From positions 62,001 to 126,000 of the forward strand of contig JAIYBC010000048.1 of assembly GCA_027488845.1 (NCBI GenBank): a stretch of DNA of 64,000 nucleotides. Direction: 5' to 3'. Under the pieces are notes generated by a model. It made no database searches. It saw nothing but the letters and a program-made list of their open reading frames with translations, and was not told the origin of the DNA. This DNA comes from Verrucomicrobiales bacterium (lineage in GTDB: Bacteria; Verrucomicrobiota; Verrucomicrobiia; Limisphaerales; UBA9464). Both the position numbers and the translations under genes were made by a program. Below, in pieces: positions 16,520-25,792 of this stretch; the first letter of the stretch is position 1, and each line of letters opens with the position of its first letter.

Positions 16520-18253
16520 ATGGACGCCGAGCGCCCCTCTCCCGAAGACTCCCAGCATCTGGAAGTCATCGAGGCCTACCAGCGACAGGGCCGCTGGATC
16601 CTTCCGGGATTCCTGGCCCTGGTGATCGTCATCGGCTTGGGAGTCATCTACTTCCGTCCCGCCTATCGCTGGATGAAGGAACGCCGGGGAGACGTCCTCG
16701 CCGCGGAAGCGAGGGCCGCCATGGACGCGGGCGAGTACGAGAGGGCCATGACGAGGATCCGTTCCGCGGTGCAGTTGGCCCCCAAGCGCATCACCGTGGC
16801 CCGGATCACGGCGGAGATGTGCGACCTCTACGGCATGCCGGAAGCCTTGGGATATTGGCAAACCGTGGTCACCGACCCAAAGGCGACGCGCCTGGACCGA
16901 CAGCGGTTCGTCTCGTCGGCGCTCAACCTCGGCCGTGAAGACATGGCCCAGAAGGAATTGGCCGAACTGGTGAAGGAGGACGAGGCGGATCTGGAGAACC
17001 TCCGTCTGAGCATCCGCTTCCTCCGCCAACGGGGTGACGTGGAGGCGGCGATCCTGGTGGCGAGGCGAGGCATCGTCCTCCATCCCACCAACGCGGCACC
17101 CAAGCTGGCGCTGGCCAGCCTGATGGCGGGCCACCCCCTTCCCAGCTATCGGGATGAGGGACGCGGTCTCCTTCGCGAGCTGGCCCGGGGTGAAAGCCCG
17201 GTCCAGATCGAGGCGCTCAAGACCCTCGCGGTGGACAAGTCGCTTCCCCGCGAGGAGAAGGTCTCCATCGCCGGCCAACTGGAACGCCTGAAGGACCCTC
17301 CCGTCGACTCCGTGCTGACCCTGCAGACACTGCGTCTGGAGTTGGCACCGGATTCCCGTGGCATGCTGGTCACCCGCACCACCGAGTTGGCGACGCAACG
17401 GACCAATTCGGCGGAGGTGGCGCTGTGCCTGAAATGGCTCTACGAGAACGGCGCCTCGGAAATGCTGCTGGAGGCCATGCCTCTGGTCCGGGCTCGCAAG
17501 GATCAGGGCTGGATCTTCTGGCACTGCACGGCACTCGGAGGCGTCGGCCGATGGGACGACCTGGTCGCACTGCTCGAAGACAAGGAGTTGCCCCTGGTGC
17601 AGTATCGTCGGTTCGGACTTCTGGCTTCCGCAGCCCATGCCCAGGGGAATGCCGAAGCCGCGCGAAACCACCTCGATTCCGCCATCGGATTCGCACGCGG
17701 ACTGCCCGAGGAGCTCCAGAGGTTGGCCAAGCTTTCAGAGCAGATGGGCGACCACAACATGGCGATGCGCGCCTGGGTGGAACTGCTCGAACTGCCGTCG
17801 TTGGCCAAATCGGCCGCCCTTCAGGTCCTTCGGCTTTCCCAGCTGGGGGATCGTCCCGACCTGGTGATCTTGGCCACCCGTCGGCTTCTGGGCCTGAATC
17901 CAACCGACCTACTGGCCCTCAACGAGTTGGCGTACACGCTGTTTCTCGAAGGCCGCCGCGACCCCGAGGTGGAGAAGCAGTTCCTGGTTGCCGCCCTACA
18001 GGCCGATTCCCAGCCGGGCCTCAAGATCACCTTGGCCCTGTTCTACCTGCAGGACAACAGGGCCTCGGAGGCGCTGGACGTGTTGGAGGGAAACGGGTTG
18101 GACCTCGAACGCGCCCCCTACCGCTGGAGGATGATCCACGCTCTGGTTCTTGCGGCCAACCAGCAGCGGGAAGTGGCGAAGAAGATTTTCGCCGGGTTGG
18201 ATGTGGAACGCCTGAAGGCGGCGGAGAGAAACCTCGCCAGCAGGTGGCTTTGA
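16520..18253 (+). CDS. Membrane-anchored TPR protein, paralogue A
   Basis: 577 residues. A short cytoplasmic N-terminus (about 1-26, with acidic and Gln residues), one membrane helix (about 27-45, ILPGFLALVIVIGLGVIYF), then a long periplasmic helical-repeat domain. Several repeats match TPR pairs (AEARAAMDAGEYERAMTRIRSAVQLAPK; LALNELAYTLFLEGRRDPEVE; LALFYLQDNRASEALDVLEGNG). The same plan, one TM and then degenerate TPRs to the end, is found in the two adjacent genes at 52000 and 53897, so I treat it as a related member. It probably forms a scaffold on the outer side of the inner membrane; no partner is evident. It starts 57 bases after the ilvB terminator. Confidence 0.85.
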   Translation: MDAERPSPEDSQHLEVIEAYQRQGRWILPGFLALVIVIGLGVIYFRPAYRWMKERRGDVLAAEARAAMDAGEYERAMTRIRSAVQLAPKRITVARITAEMCDLYGMPEALGYWQTVVTDPKATRLDRQRFVSSALNLGREDMAQKELAELVKEDEADLENLRLSIRFLRQRGDVEAAILVARRGIVLHPTNAAPKLALASLMAGHPLPSYRDEGRGLLRELARGESPVQIEALKTLAVDKSLPREEKVSIAGQLERLKDPPVDSVLTLQTLRLELAPDSRGMLVTRTTELATQRTNSAEVALCLKWLYENGASEMLLEAMPLVRARKDQGWIFWHCTALGGVGRWDDLVALLEDKELPLVQYRRFGLLASAAHAQGNAEAARNHLDSAIGFARGLPEELQRLAKLSEQMGDHNMAMRAWVELLELPSLAKSAALQVLRLSQLGDRPDLVILATRRLLGLNPTDLLALNELAYTLFLEGRRDPEVEKQFLVAALQADSQPGLKITLALFYLQDNRASEALDVLEGNGLDLERAPYRWRMIHALVLAANQQREVAKKIFAGLDVERLKAAERNLASRWL

Positions 18254-18331
18254 ATAGCCCCTACCACACCACCGGCGCCCAGGACATGCGACGATGTCCA
18301 CGTCGGATCGCGGCGGCCGAGTGAAGGCGTA

Positions 18332-19372
18332 TCAGGCCTTCAAAGCACGGCGGCGACGCCAGACGGTCATTCCGCCGACGGCGACCACGAAGGAGATCGC
18401 GGCGTAGGTCGAGGGTTCAGGAACCCCCACCCAAGCAGGACCATGGATCTCGGCATTGAACAGCGAGTACTTCACGGCCGCGGAACCATCGAGGTTGGAA
18501 TTTCCCTCCAAGGTCGCTTCCGGAGCCAAAATCGATCCGTACCAGTTCCGGTTCAGTTCCACGACTTCGTCCGTGTCGTAGAAGTTCCAAAGAACCCGGG
18601 AGCGCAGGTTCACATCGCTGGTGATGCTGCCCAGGAAATTGGCCTGCGAGTTGAAGTCGTTGCTCCGGAAACCGGCGATGTTGACGATGATGAAGTCCAG
18701 CGAACTGACCTGGCGTCCGTTCAAGTCGAACTGGACCTCGGCGTTCTGGGTCTCAAAAATCGACGAAGCTTGGGATTCAGTCAGGTTGAAGACGACCTGC
18801 CGGACCGAAGTCGACGCCGGGATCGTGAACGTGGTCCGGGTGCCCGAAGTGCTGGTGGTCGCGTTTGCCGAGTAGTTGCTGTACGTCGACGCCTCCGTGA
18901 GCACGGCGTTGTAGACGGAATCAAAGGTCGACGATTGAGCGGAACCGGGGTTGGAGGGGCGCTGGATGGTGGCCCCGTTCGAGGACTGCTGAAGCTGGAT
19001 CGGGGTAGAGGGGGCGTCTGAGGAGTTCTGATCCAGGAACGCGCTGCCGTTCATGAGACGGATGACGTCTCCAGAATCCGTACGGATCCGATCACCCACC
19101 AGCAGACTCGGGGTGCTCTGCGAAGAAATGGGAGTGATCCCCTCGGAATTCGGCCCACCCAGTCGGGAACCGATCTCGATGTTCTGACCCGTGTTTCCGG
19201 AACTCGAACGCGTATCGATGTTCTGGGCAATCACCCTCCCATACACGTGGTTCGCCTGATACAGGGTGTGACGAACGATGAGATTGTAGGTGCTCAGCTG
19301 GCTCTGTGCCTGGGCGGCCCCGGCAAGTCCGGCGCCGATGACGAGTGCTGACCAACTATGTTTGTGATTCAT
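18332..19372 (-). CDS. PEP-CTERM protein with choice-of-anchor-A body
   Basis: 346 residues. A signal peptide with cleavage around AGAAQA, a secreted body, and the sorting tail VPEPSTYAAISFVVAVGG followed by WRRRRALKA: the PEP motif, one membrane helix and a basic end, recognised by exosortase. The body matches the choice-of-anchor-A pattern: YNLIVRHTLYQANHVYGRVIAQNI at the start and NRNWYGSILAPEATLEGNSNLDG...NAEIHGPAWV before the tail. Such proteins are secreted and probably end up in the cell surface or exopolysaccharide. The start has a strong AGGAGG only two bases before the ATG. No exosortase or other PEP-CTERM gene is in the window. Confidence 0.9.
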   Translation of the reverse strand: MNHKHSWSALVIGAGLAGAAQAQSQLSTYNLIVRHTLYQANHVYGRVIAQNIDTRSSSGNTGQNIEIGSRLGGPNSEGITPISSQSTPSLLVGDRIRTDSGDVIRLMNGSAFLDQNSSDAPSTPIQLQQSSNGATIQRPSNPGSAQSSTFDSVYNAVLTEASTYSNYSANATTSTSGTRTTFTIPASTSVRQVVFNLTESQASSIFETQNAEVQFDLNGRQVSSLDFIIVNIAGFRSNDFNSQANFLGSITSDVNLRSRVLWNFYDTDEVVELNRNWYGSILAPEATLEGNSNLDGSAAVKYSLFNAEIHGPAWVGVPEPSTYAAISFVVAVGGMTVWRRRRALKA

Positions 19373-20062
19373 GACCTCCTGTGACCGGGGAATCCCGGCA
19401 TGATCTGGTTTCCCTAGAACCCAGACCGAAAAAAAGTAAGCAAATCCCGCACCCTTTTCAAGAACGGAAGAGGTGAATCGGCCCGAGATTCACACGAGCC
19501 GGCAACCGTCCAAGGGTCCGCCCAGGCCGGCTCTCCAATCCACCGTGCGGTGGCATTCAGAAGTGCGTCGCCCCTTCCGGATGGCGTCCGATCCCCTCCG
19601 CCCGCTTTGAAGCGCGGACTCCCCCCGATCGGTGAAGCATTCCCAAGAAAGTCCAAACTTCCTGAAACCATGGGGCGTAGAACCGGGTGTTGGATGTGTC
19701 CGTTTACCGATTCCCGCGTCCGCTTGTTGAACAGACGGCGGTCTTGGGAGTCCGAATCGCCGGTTTGGTGGTTTGCCAGTGAATCAGGCTCCCGATTCGA
19801 GGAAGAGGTCCCAGTTCCCTCCGGGGATTGGGACGAAACCCGGATTCGAGGCCCGGTGGACTGGTGGGTAAACGGATAGGGCCGATGGCGACACCCCGCA
19901 CGGACCGTACGTGGATTCGATTGTTGGTCCACGTCCGGAGTTGGACCTGCGGAGCCGCCATCGGCCCTCAACCGTTCATCCAAATATCGCTGCAGAGCGA
20001 GAAACTCAACACCTACGTGCGCCCCGGACGGTTCTCGTCCAAGGTTCCCGCCCCAATCCACC
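19373..20062. other. 690-base intergenic region with inverted repeats, no gene seen
   Basis: The region between the divergent PEP-CTERM and DUF4097 genes. No frame with coding character was found on either strand, and base composition is closer to even than in neighbouring genes. Two small symmetries stand out: GTGAATC (19473-19479) with GATTCAC (19487-19493), a 7-bp hairpin with a 7-base loop, and TCCGTTTACC (19699-19708) with its exact reverse complement GGTAAACGGA (19867-19876), 158 bases apart. Both divergent promoters must lie here but I cannot assign -35/-10 boxes. Confidence 0.5.
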
Positions 20063-21112
20063 ATGCCTCCCGTCAGGACCCTGCTCTCGACTTCGCCCCT
20101 TCTCGCCTTCTGGTTGTCGCTGGCCCCCCACCCGCTCGTCGCCGAAATCACTCCCACGGTTCGCACGAGTGAAACGAATACCGAGGAGGTGCTGCTTCAC
20201 CGCATGCCCGCCGCTCCCGGTGGCACATTGAAGGTGCGCATCGAGTTCGGCGGCATCGAGGTCTCCACGAATTCCACCAATGAGGTGGTCTTCGATTCCC
20301 TGCGTCGGATCTCCATGGGGAACCGGAAGAAGGAAGCCGATTTCCTCGAAGACCGCCCCATCCGCATCACCGAGGAAGGCGACACGCTCGTGTTCACGGC
20401 GGTCCGGAAGGATGCCGTCGGCGGAAAATGGAACTGGAACGTCCTCCGCAACCGCAGGACCGAGGCGAAGCTCAGGATTTCGGTCCCCACACGCTTCAGG
20501 GTGGAACTCGACACCGCCGGCGGTCCGATCTCCGTCGCCGACGTCGAAGGCCCGGTGAAGGCCGACACCTCGGGCGGTTCCCTCCGCTTTTCCAGGATCC
20601 GTGGGCCCATCCACGGAGACACCTCGGGCGGCGGCATCCATGTCGATGACAGCGTGGGGGAGATCCATGTGGACACCTCCGGAGGTGGGATCGAGGTCAA
20701 GGGCGGGGGTGGATCTCTCCATGCCGACACATCGGGCGGCCCCATTGCGGTCCGCAACTTCAACGGATCCGCGACCGTCGACACCTCCGGTGGCGGCATC
20801 GTCCTGGAGAAGGTCGGCGGCGCCCTCAACGGTTCGACCAGCGGCGGCGGAATCCAGGCCGAACTCCCCTCCCCCGTCCCGGGCGACGTCCACCTGGAGA
20901 CGTCCGGTGGTGGCATCACCGTGCGGACCGCTTCGGATGCCAAGTTCCACCTCGATGCCGAAAGCTCCGGGGGTGGCGTCTCCAGCGAACTGCCGGTCTC
21001 TTCACCGGAGAAACGGGAGCGCGACGAACTCCGCGGACAGGTCAACGGAGGAGGCCCCAAGGTTCACCTCCGCACCAGCGGCGGCGGAATCCGGATCAAG
21101 AAGACCTCTTGA
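20063..21112 (+). CDS. DUF4097-type exported beta-repeat protein
   Basis: 349 residues. A signal peptide (LLSTSPLLAFWLSLAPHPLVAE), then a first domain (about 50-140), then many short beta-repeats that all carry the wording D/T-TSGGG-I or a variant (for example KADTSGGSL, HGDTSGGGI, HVDTSGGGI, HADTSGGPI, TVDTSGGGI, HLETSGGGI, HLRTSGGGI), spaced about 18-20 residues apart. This is the DUF4097 (DUF4098) beta-solenoid style seen in bacterial envelope proteins near anti-sigma or signalling genes. The function is unknown; the repeat face suggests binding or adhesion. Its 3' end overlaps the converging epimerase-like gene by 17 bases. Confidence 0.87.
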   Translation: MPPVRTLLSTSPLLAFWLSLAPHPLVAEITPTVRTSETNTEEVLLHRMPAAPGGTLKVRIEFGGIEVSTNSTNEVVFDSLRRISMGNRKKEADFLEDRPIRITEEGDTLVFTAVRKDAVGGKWNWNVLRNRRTEAKLRISVPTRFRVELDTAGGPISVADVEGPVKADTSGGSLRFSRIRGPIHGDTSGGGIHVDDSVGEIHVDTSGGGIEVKGGGGSLHADTSGGPIAVRNFNGSATVDTSGGGIVLEKVGGALNGSTSGGGIQAELPSPVPGDVHLETSGGGITVRTASDAKFHLDAESSGGGVSSELPVSSPEKRERDELRGQVNGGGPKVHLRTSGGGIRIKKTS

Positions 21113-22010
21113 TCCCATTCCCTTCGAACATCCGTCCGAGACCGTCGGCGAAGCTCTCCTCGCGAATCCCGAACACCCGCCTCGCCGGAAGCGGATCCCC
21201 GACATTGTCCTCGTCCAGCATGAGGATCTGATCCCGATTCAGCGGCGGCGCCTGCCGGAACACGGACGGGAAAAGCCATTCCAGGAACCGGGCCTGCCCC
21301 CAGGCAACCGACCGTGGAACCACCAACCGGAGGCGCCGCCGCCCCATCGCCCGATCGATCGCGTCCAGGATTTCACGCAACGTCAGCGGGACCGGACCGC
21401 ACACGTCGAAGGTCTCCCCGATCCCCAGGGATTCCACCGTCGCGCGGACGAAGCACCGGGCGACCGATTCGACATCCACCGGCTGAAGCCGCGAATGGCC
21501 GCCGCCGACCACGGGAACCACCGGCGACCATCTTCCGATCCGGGCGAACAGGTTCACGAAGCCGTCGCCCTTGCCGTAGATCACCGAAGGCCGGAACACC
21601 GTCCAATCCAACCCCGAGGCCCGCACCGCCTGGTCCGCCTCCCATTTGCTGCGGTGATATCGGGCGACCGCATCGGGTCGCGTCCCCAACGCGCTCATGT
21701 GCACCCATCGGCGCACGCCAGCGGCCCGGGCAGCCTCCAAAACCCGCCGGGCACCCTCGGTGTGGACCCCTTCGTAGGTCTGGCCCGGTGCCTCGGAGAT
21801 GATCCCGACCAGATGGATCACACGGTCGCATCCAGCCATTGCACGGTCCAGCGAACCCCGGTCGAGGACGGAACCGGCGTATCCCTCGGACAGCCCTCCC
21901 AGACCCCTTCCGCGACGGGAAAGCAGGCGGTGCGGGATTCCGGCCTCCGAGAGACCTCGGGAGATCGAACGACCGACAAATCCGGTTCCACCGGTGATCA
22001 GGACCTTCAT
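21096..22010 (-). CDS. NAD(P)-binding epimerase-like protein (NDUFA9-type SDR)
   Basis: 304 residues. The Rossmann loop GGTGFVGRSISRGL is near residue 7, followed by the SDR middle (RVIHLVGIISEAPGQTYEGVHTEGARRVLEAA) and a KWEADQAVRAS segment; the YxxxK pair appears as YHRSKWEAD. This is the atypical SDR branch that includes complex I NDUFA9 and chloroplast/bacterial relatives. Some members stabilise complex I or bind quinone, lipids or nucleotide-sugars; the substrate here is unknown. The ATG at 22010 overlaps the hybrid kinase stop by four bases (ATGA), so it is the third gene of a coupled trio with the squalene/phytoene synthase and the kinase. Confidence 0.85.
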   Translation of the reverse strand: MKVLITGGTGFVGRSISRGLSEAGIPHRLLSRRGRGLGGLSEGYAGSVLDRGSLDRAMAGCDRVIHLVGIISEAPGQTYEGVHTEGARRVLEAARAAGVRRWVHMSALGTRPDAVARYHRSKWEADQAVRASGLDWTVFRPSVIYGKGDGFVNLFARIGRWSPVVPVVGGGHSRLQPVDVESVARCFVRATVESLGIGETFDVCGPVPLTLREILDAIDRAMGRRRLRLVVPRSVAWGQARFLEWLFPSVFRQAPPLNRDQILMLDEDNVGDPLPARRVFGIREESFADGLGRMFEGNGIKRSS

Positions 22011-24619
22011 CGACGGCGCACACGGTCCATCACCTGGGCCATTTCGTCCAACCGGTAGGGCTTGGGAAGCACCCCGGCGAATCCATGCTGGAGGTGGTCC
22101 GCCATGATGGGATCGACCGAATAGCCGCTGGAAACCACCGTAACCACCTCGGGATCGCCTTCCCGGAGCATCGCGGCCGTCTCCAGTCCGCCCAGGCCGT
22201 CCGGGATGGTCAGGTCGAGCAGCACGACATCGTACCTCTTTCCGTGGTCCATGGCTTGTCGGTACAACTGGATCGCGTCCATGCCGTTGGCGACGCATTC
22301 GACCTCGTAGCCCAGGCGCCGCAGCATCGCCCTCGCCACGTCGCGGATGGCCTGCTCATCGTCCATGACCAGCACCCTCCCGATCCCACGGACCGGCTTG
22401 CCCGGCACGGCGACCTCGGACACGGGCACCTCGTCGGTGGCCGGCAGGAAGACGTCGAACGTCGCACCGTGGCCCGGTTCCGAGCGGACAGCGATGTCCC
22501 CGCGGTGCTGCCGGACGATGCGGAAGGCGGTGGCCAGCCCAAGGCCGGTCCCACCGGACTTCGTGGAGAAGTAGGGCTCGAAGATGCGGGCCAGGTGGGT
22601 CGGGGCGATGCCGGGTCCGTCGTCGGCGACGGATACCCGGACGTAGCGTCCCTCGCCGAGGCGGGGCATCGCCCCCAGGTTGGCCATGTCGATGCGGATG
22701 ACTCCGCCTCCGGGCATCGCCTGGGATGCGTTGACGGTGAGATTCTGGATCACGCGCGAGATCTGGGCGGGATCAACCGCGGTGGTCCACAGCCCGGGTT
22801 CGATCGTGAACTCGCAGCGCACCGTGGCTCCGCGGACGGCGAACTCAGCCGTGTCCTTCACCAACTCCCGCAGGTCGGTCGGCCGCACCACCGGCGCTCC
22901 GCCCTTGGAGAAGGTCAACAGCTGCTGGGTGAGCCGCTGGGCCCGACGAACGCCGTGTTCCGTCCTCTCCAACAGCCCCTCCAACTCGTTCCCCTTCGTG
23001 TCCCGCGCAAGGGAGAGGTTGCCGAGGATGGCGGTGAGGTAGTTGTTGAAGTCGTGGGCGATGCCGCCGGCCAGCAGGCCCACCGACTCGAGTCGTCCGG
23101 CCCGGATCTGCTCCTCTTCCAACTGCCGCCGCTCGGTCAGGTCACGGAGCACCACCACCCGGCCTTCCGCCCCCGCCCGGCGGGCCCTCAGCGGCGACAG
23201 CGCCACGACGAGGGTCCGCTCCTGCAGTCCCTCCCGCGCGAATTGGAAGAACCCCGGGATCAGGTCGGATTCCGTCACCCCCCGCAGCCGGACGCCCAGT
23301 TCGAGGAACGGCTGCCCCGATTCCCGGTGACGCAGGCTCAGGATGCGCGAGACCTCCACGCCAAGCACCTCGCGCTCGCTCCGGCCGAGCAGGTTCTCGG
23401 CGGCGCGGTTCAGCGACAGGATCCGCCCGTCGACGTCGGTGGTGATGACCGCGTCGCCGATGGACTTCAGGGTGACCGCCAGTCGGTCGCGCTCGTCGGC
23501 GATCTGCCGTTCCCGCTCGGCCAGTTCCGCCAGCGCCCTCCGGGCACGGGCTTCGGACTCGCCGATCTTCGAAGCGGACAACTCCGCATCCCTCCTCCGC
23601 AGGGCGAGGATGGATGCCACCACCGAGAGCACCAGGGTGAACGCGGACCCCACGACGAGGACCACGCCCGGCAGCTGTGAATGGAACTGATCGACGAAGG
23701 CCTGCGAATCGAGGAACTCAACCCGCCAGCGACGCCCCAGCCTCTCGATGGAACCCTCCATCGTGCGGGTGGGTGCCGCGGGATCCACGGAGGACATGAA
23801 CACGGGCGCCGCGGCGGGATCCGGGTCCGCCATGATCCGAAACCGGATTCCATCCAGACCGCGTCGGTAGGGCTCCCAGAGCCGCTCCGTCAGGATCGAG
23901 CCGAAGACGAAGCCGACCGGATGGGAATTGCTCTCCATCCGGGCGTCCGGCGGCTGGACGAAAACGGGGAGCACCACCAGGACGCCTTGGAACGAATTCG
24001 AGCTGAACTCGCGATGGAGCAGGATCGGACCGGAAGCGGCCAGGCTCCGCGTCCGGACCGCCGCCCGAAGGACCTCCAGACGTCCGGGCTCCTGGCCGAG
24101 ATCCCAGCCGATCGCGCGGATCGCTCCGCCGTCGAAGTCGCTGATCTGGGTGATCGGATAGACATGGCCTCCCTCTACCGCTCCACCGGGCCGCTGGATG
24201 AAGTAGTCCGGATTGCCGGATCGGCGGATCCGGGCGACGTGGTCGTCGATCTCGTTGGTCCCCACCCTTTCCGCGAACCCGATGTCGAGCAGCACGCCGT
24301 TGGTCAGATTGCCGATCGCGGTACGCAGATAGGCTTCCAACTCGAACGGCGCGACCTGCTGGCTTGAGGAGAAAAAACCGGCGACACCCCGAAGGAAGAC
24401 CTCATAGGACAGCAGCACCGAATCGAGACGCCCCAGGAGTTCCTCGGACTTCTGACGGAAGGACAGTTCCTCGCGTCTCTGGTACTGGCTCCGTAGCGAG
24501 CCGGAGAGGACGCCGCTGAAGACCAGTCCTGAAACCAGCACCAGGTAGGCGAGGGCGAAGGTCCGGAGATGGCCGGCCACCCGTGTCGACAAAAGCGGAC
24601 TGGGCGGCCGGGTGGTCAC
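22007..24619 (-). CDS. Hybrid histidine kinase with CHASE, PAS and receiver domains
   Basis: 870 residues from a GTG at 24619 that overlaps the preceding stop by four bases (GTGA). Membrane helix 1 is at about 20-40; the extracytoplasmic CHASE domain at about 65-300 (YPITQISDFDGG and GWDLGQEPGRLEVL are typical); helix 2 at 317-341; a PAS domain at about 375-495; the HisKA box with phospho-acceptor His522 (GGIAHDFNN); the ATPase at about 610-725 with N626, DDGPG at 666-670 and TGLGL at 691-695; and a C-terminal receiver at about 748-868 with Asp802 and Lys853. The CHASE domain should sense a small external ligand. There is no separate regulator gene next to it, so output may go through a His-phosphotransfer protein elsewhere. 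Confidence 0.93.
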   Translation of the reverse strand: MTTRPPSPLLSTRVAGHLRTFALAYLVLVSGLVFSGVLSGSLRSQYQRREELSFRQKSEELLGRLDSVLLSYEVFLRGVAGFFSSSQQVAPFELEAYLRTAIGNLTNGVLLDIGFAERVGTNEIDDHVARIRRSGNPDYFIQRPGGAVEGGHVYPITQISDFDGGAIRAIGWDLGQEPGRLEVLRAAVRTRSLAASGPILLHREFSSNSFQGVLVVLPVFVQPPDARMESNSHPVGFVFGSILTERLWEPYRRGLDGIRFRIMADPDPAAAPVFMSSVDPAAPTRTMEGSIERLGRRWRVEFLDSQAFVDQFHSQLPGVVLVVGSAFTLVLSVVASILALRRRDAELSASKIGESEARARRALAELAERERQIADERDRLAVTLKSIGDAVITTDVDGRILSLNRAAENLLGRSEREVLGVEVSRILSLRHRESGQPFLELGVRLRGVTESDLIPGFFQFAREGLQERTLVVALSPLRARRAGAEGRVVVLRDLTERRQLEEEQIRAGRLESVGLLAGGIAHDFNNYLTAILGNLSLARDTKGNELEGLLERTEHGVRRAQRLTQQLLTFSKGGAPVVRPTDLRELVKDTAEFAVRGATVRCEFTIEPGLWTTAVDPAQISRVIQNLTVNASQAMPGGGVIRIDMANLGAMPRLGEGRYVRVSVADDGPGIAPTHLARIFEPYFSTKSGGTGLGLATAFRIVRQHRGDIAVRSEPGHGATFDVFLPATDEVPVSEVAVPGKPVRGIGRVLVMDDEQAIRDVARAMLRRLGYEVECVANGMDAIQLYRQAMDHGKRYDVVLLDLTIPDGLGGLETAAMLREGDPEVVTVVSSGYSVDPIMADHLQHGFAGVLPKPYRLDEMAQVMDRVRRR

Positions 24620-25647
24620 GGCATCCGGCTCCTCATGGCACGTCTCTGGCCCGTGAACTGCGCTTCCCAGAGCCCGCGGAACGGAAGCCTCCACACGGAC
24701 GACCAGAGGATCCCCCGCACCGCGCCACGGTCCAACTTGATCCGATGTCCCGGCTCGAGGACGGGGCCTTCCCGCAGCAGGCCCGTTGTCCGGATGCCGA
24801 TCAGCACGGGCCAGGCACAGGCCAATCGAACCCGGACGCACGACCGGGGCACGGAGGTGGTGTAGCGCCAGCCGGACTCGAGATGGTTTTCGGCCAGGTC
24901 CAACCAACGTCGGTACACCGGGCGCAGCGCTTCGGAACGTGCGGCTTCCAACAGGTCCCTGGGCTCCAGTCCGACCTCCGCGAGCTCGCTGGCAGGAAGG
25001 TAGCAGCGGCCGGCCTGCAGGTCCCTCGGCAGGTCCCTCAGGATGTTCACCAACTGGAGGCCCTTCCCGAATCGGACCCCATCCTCCAGCAGCTTGGCAT
25101 CGTCCAGTTGGGCGCCGGGAAAGACCGACTTCCGACACAGCCGGGTCCAGAACTCCCCGACACAGCCGGCGACCCGGTAGGTGTAGTCGTCCAACTCCGA
25201 CGCCGTCGCCAAGGCGCGGACCGTCCCCGGTTCCAGCGTGCCAAAACGCCGCAGGTCGAGGACCTGTCCCGAGACGATCACGGCCAAGACATCCCGGATC
25301 CTCTCCTGCTCGAAGGCGTCACACAGATCGAGCAACTGGACCGCCGACGGCAGCCGCGCCAGCAAACGGCCTTCGGCCTCCGTGATTCCTGCGTCCGAAC
25401 CCAGGAACCGGGAGAAGTCGGGGCGATTCACGGCGTCGCCGCGGATCCAGCTTCCCAACGATTCCAAGGTCCCCAGACGCTCCTCCACCGGCAGACCGGA
25501 TGCGTCGGCGACGGTGTCGGTGGCCCGGGCGAGAAGATAGGCGAGGCTGATCGGCGTCCGGACCGCCGCCGGCAGGACCCAAAGCGTCAGGTAGAACGAG
25601 CGGGACACCTCCCGCAGCAGGTCGGTCAGCAGACCCTCCGCCGGCAT
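24616..25647 (-). CDS. Squalene/phytoene synthase family protein
   Basis: 343 residues from the ATG at 25647; a GTG 30 bases upstream would add ten residues. Trans-isoprenyl head-to-head synthase motifs are present: a first Asp-rich box DTVAD near residue 44 and a second region GKGLQLVNILRDLPRDLQAGRCYLP near residue 196-220 with the paired aspartates. The DYTYRVAGCVGEFW segment between them resembles squalene synthases more than phytoene synthases, so squalene (for hopanoids or sterols) or a related C30 product is the best guess. The C-terminal 50 residues are basic and have no clear domain. No further hopanoid or carotenoid genes are in the window; instead it is coupled to a sensor kinase gene. 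Confidence 0.88.
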   Translation of the reverse strand: MPAEGLLTDLLREVSRSFYLTLWVLPAAVRTPISLAYLLARATDTVADASGLPVEERLGTLESLGSWIRGDAVNRPDFSRFLGSDAGITEAEGRLLARLPSAVQLLDLCDAFEQERIRDVLAVIVSGQVLDLRRFGTLEPGTVRALATASELDDYTYRVAGCVGEFWTRLCRKSVFPGAQLDDAKLLEDGVRFGKGLQLVNILRDLPRDLQAGRCYLPASELAEVGLEPRDLLEAARSEALRPVYRRWLDLAENHLESGWRYTTSVPRSCVRVRLACAWPVLIGIRTTGLLREGPVLEPGHRIKLDRGAVRGILWSSVWRLPFRGLWEAQFTGQRRAMRSRMP

Positions 25648-25792
25648 GTCCACCGCTTTCGTCTCAACCTCCACGACCCCATCCAAACAGAGCCGCTCCC
25701 CCGATGCCAAGCGCGCGACGCCGCGAGGTGCCGAATCCCCGGGGTTCTTCCATTGAATCCGTACCTGCCCTGTCGAATGGTTTCGGGGAACC

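Noticed and set aside
14482-16569. A 695-codon open frame antisense to ilvB
   Set aside because: It mirrors the codon structure of ilvB and shows no family; the leader and terminators all serve the plus strand.
19414-20166. A 250-codon minus-strand frame in the gap upstream of the PEP-CTERM gene
   Set aside because: No domain, unusual residue mix, and it overlaps the signal peptide of the DUF4097 gene on the other strand.
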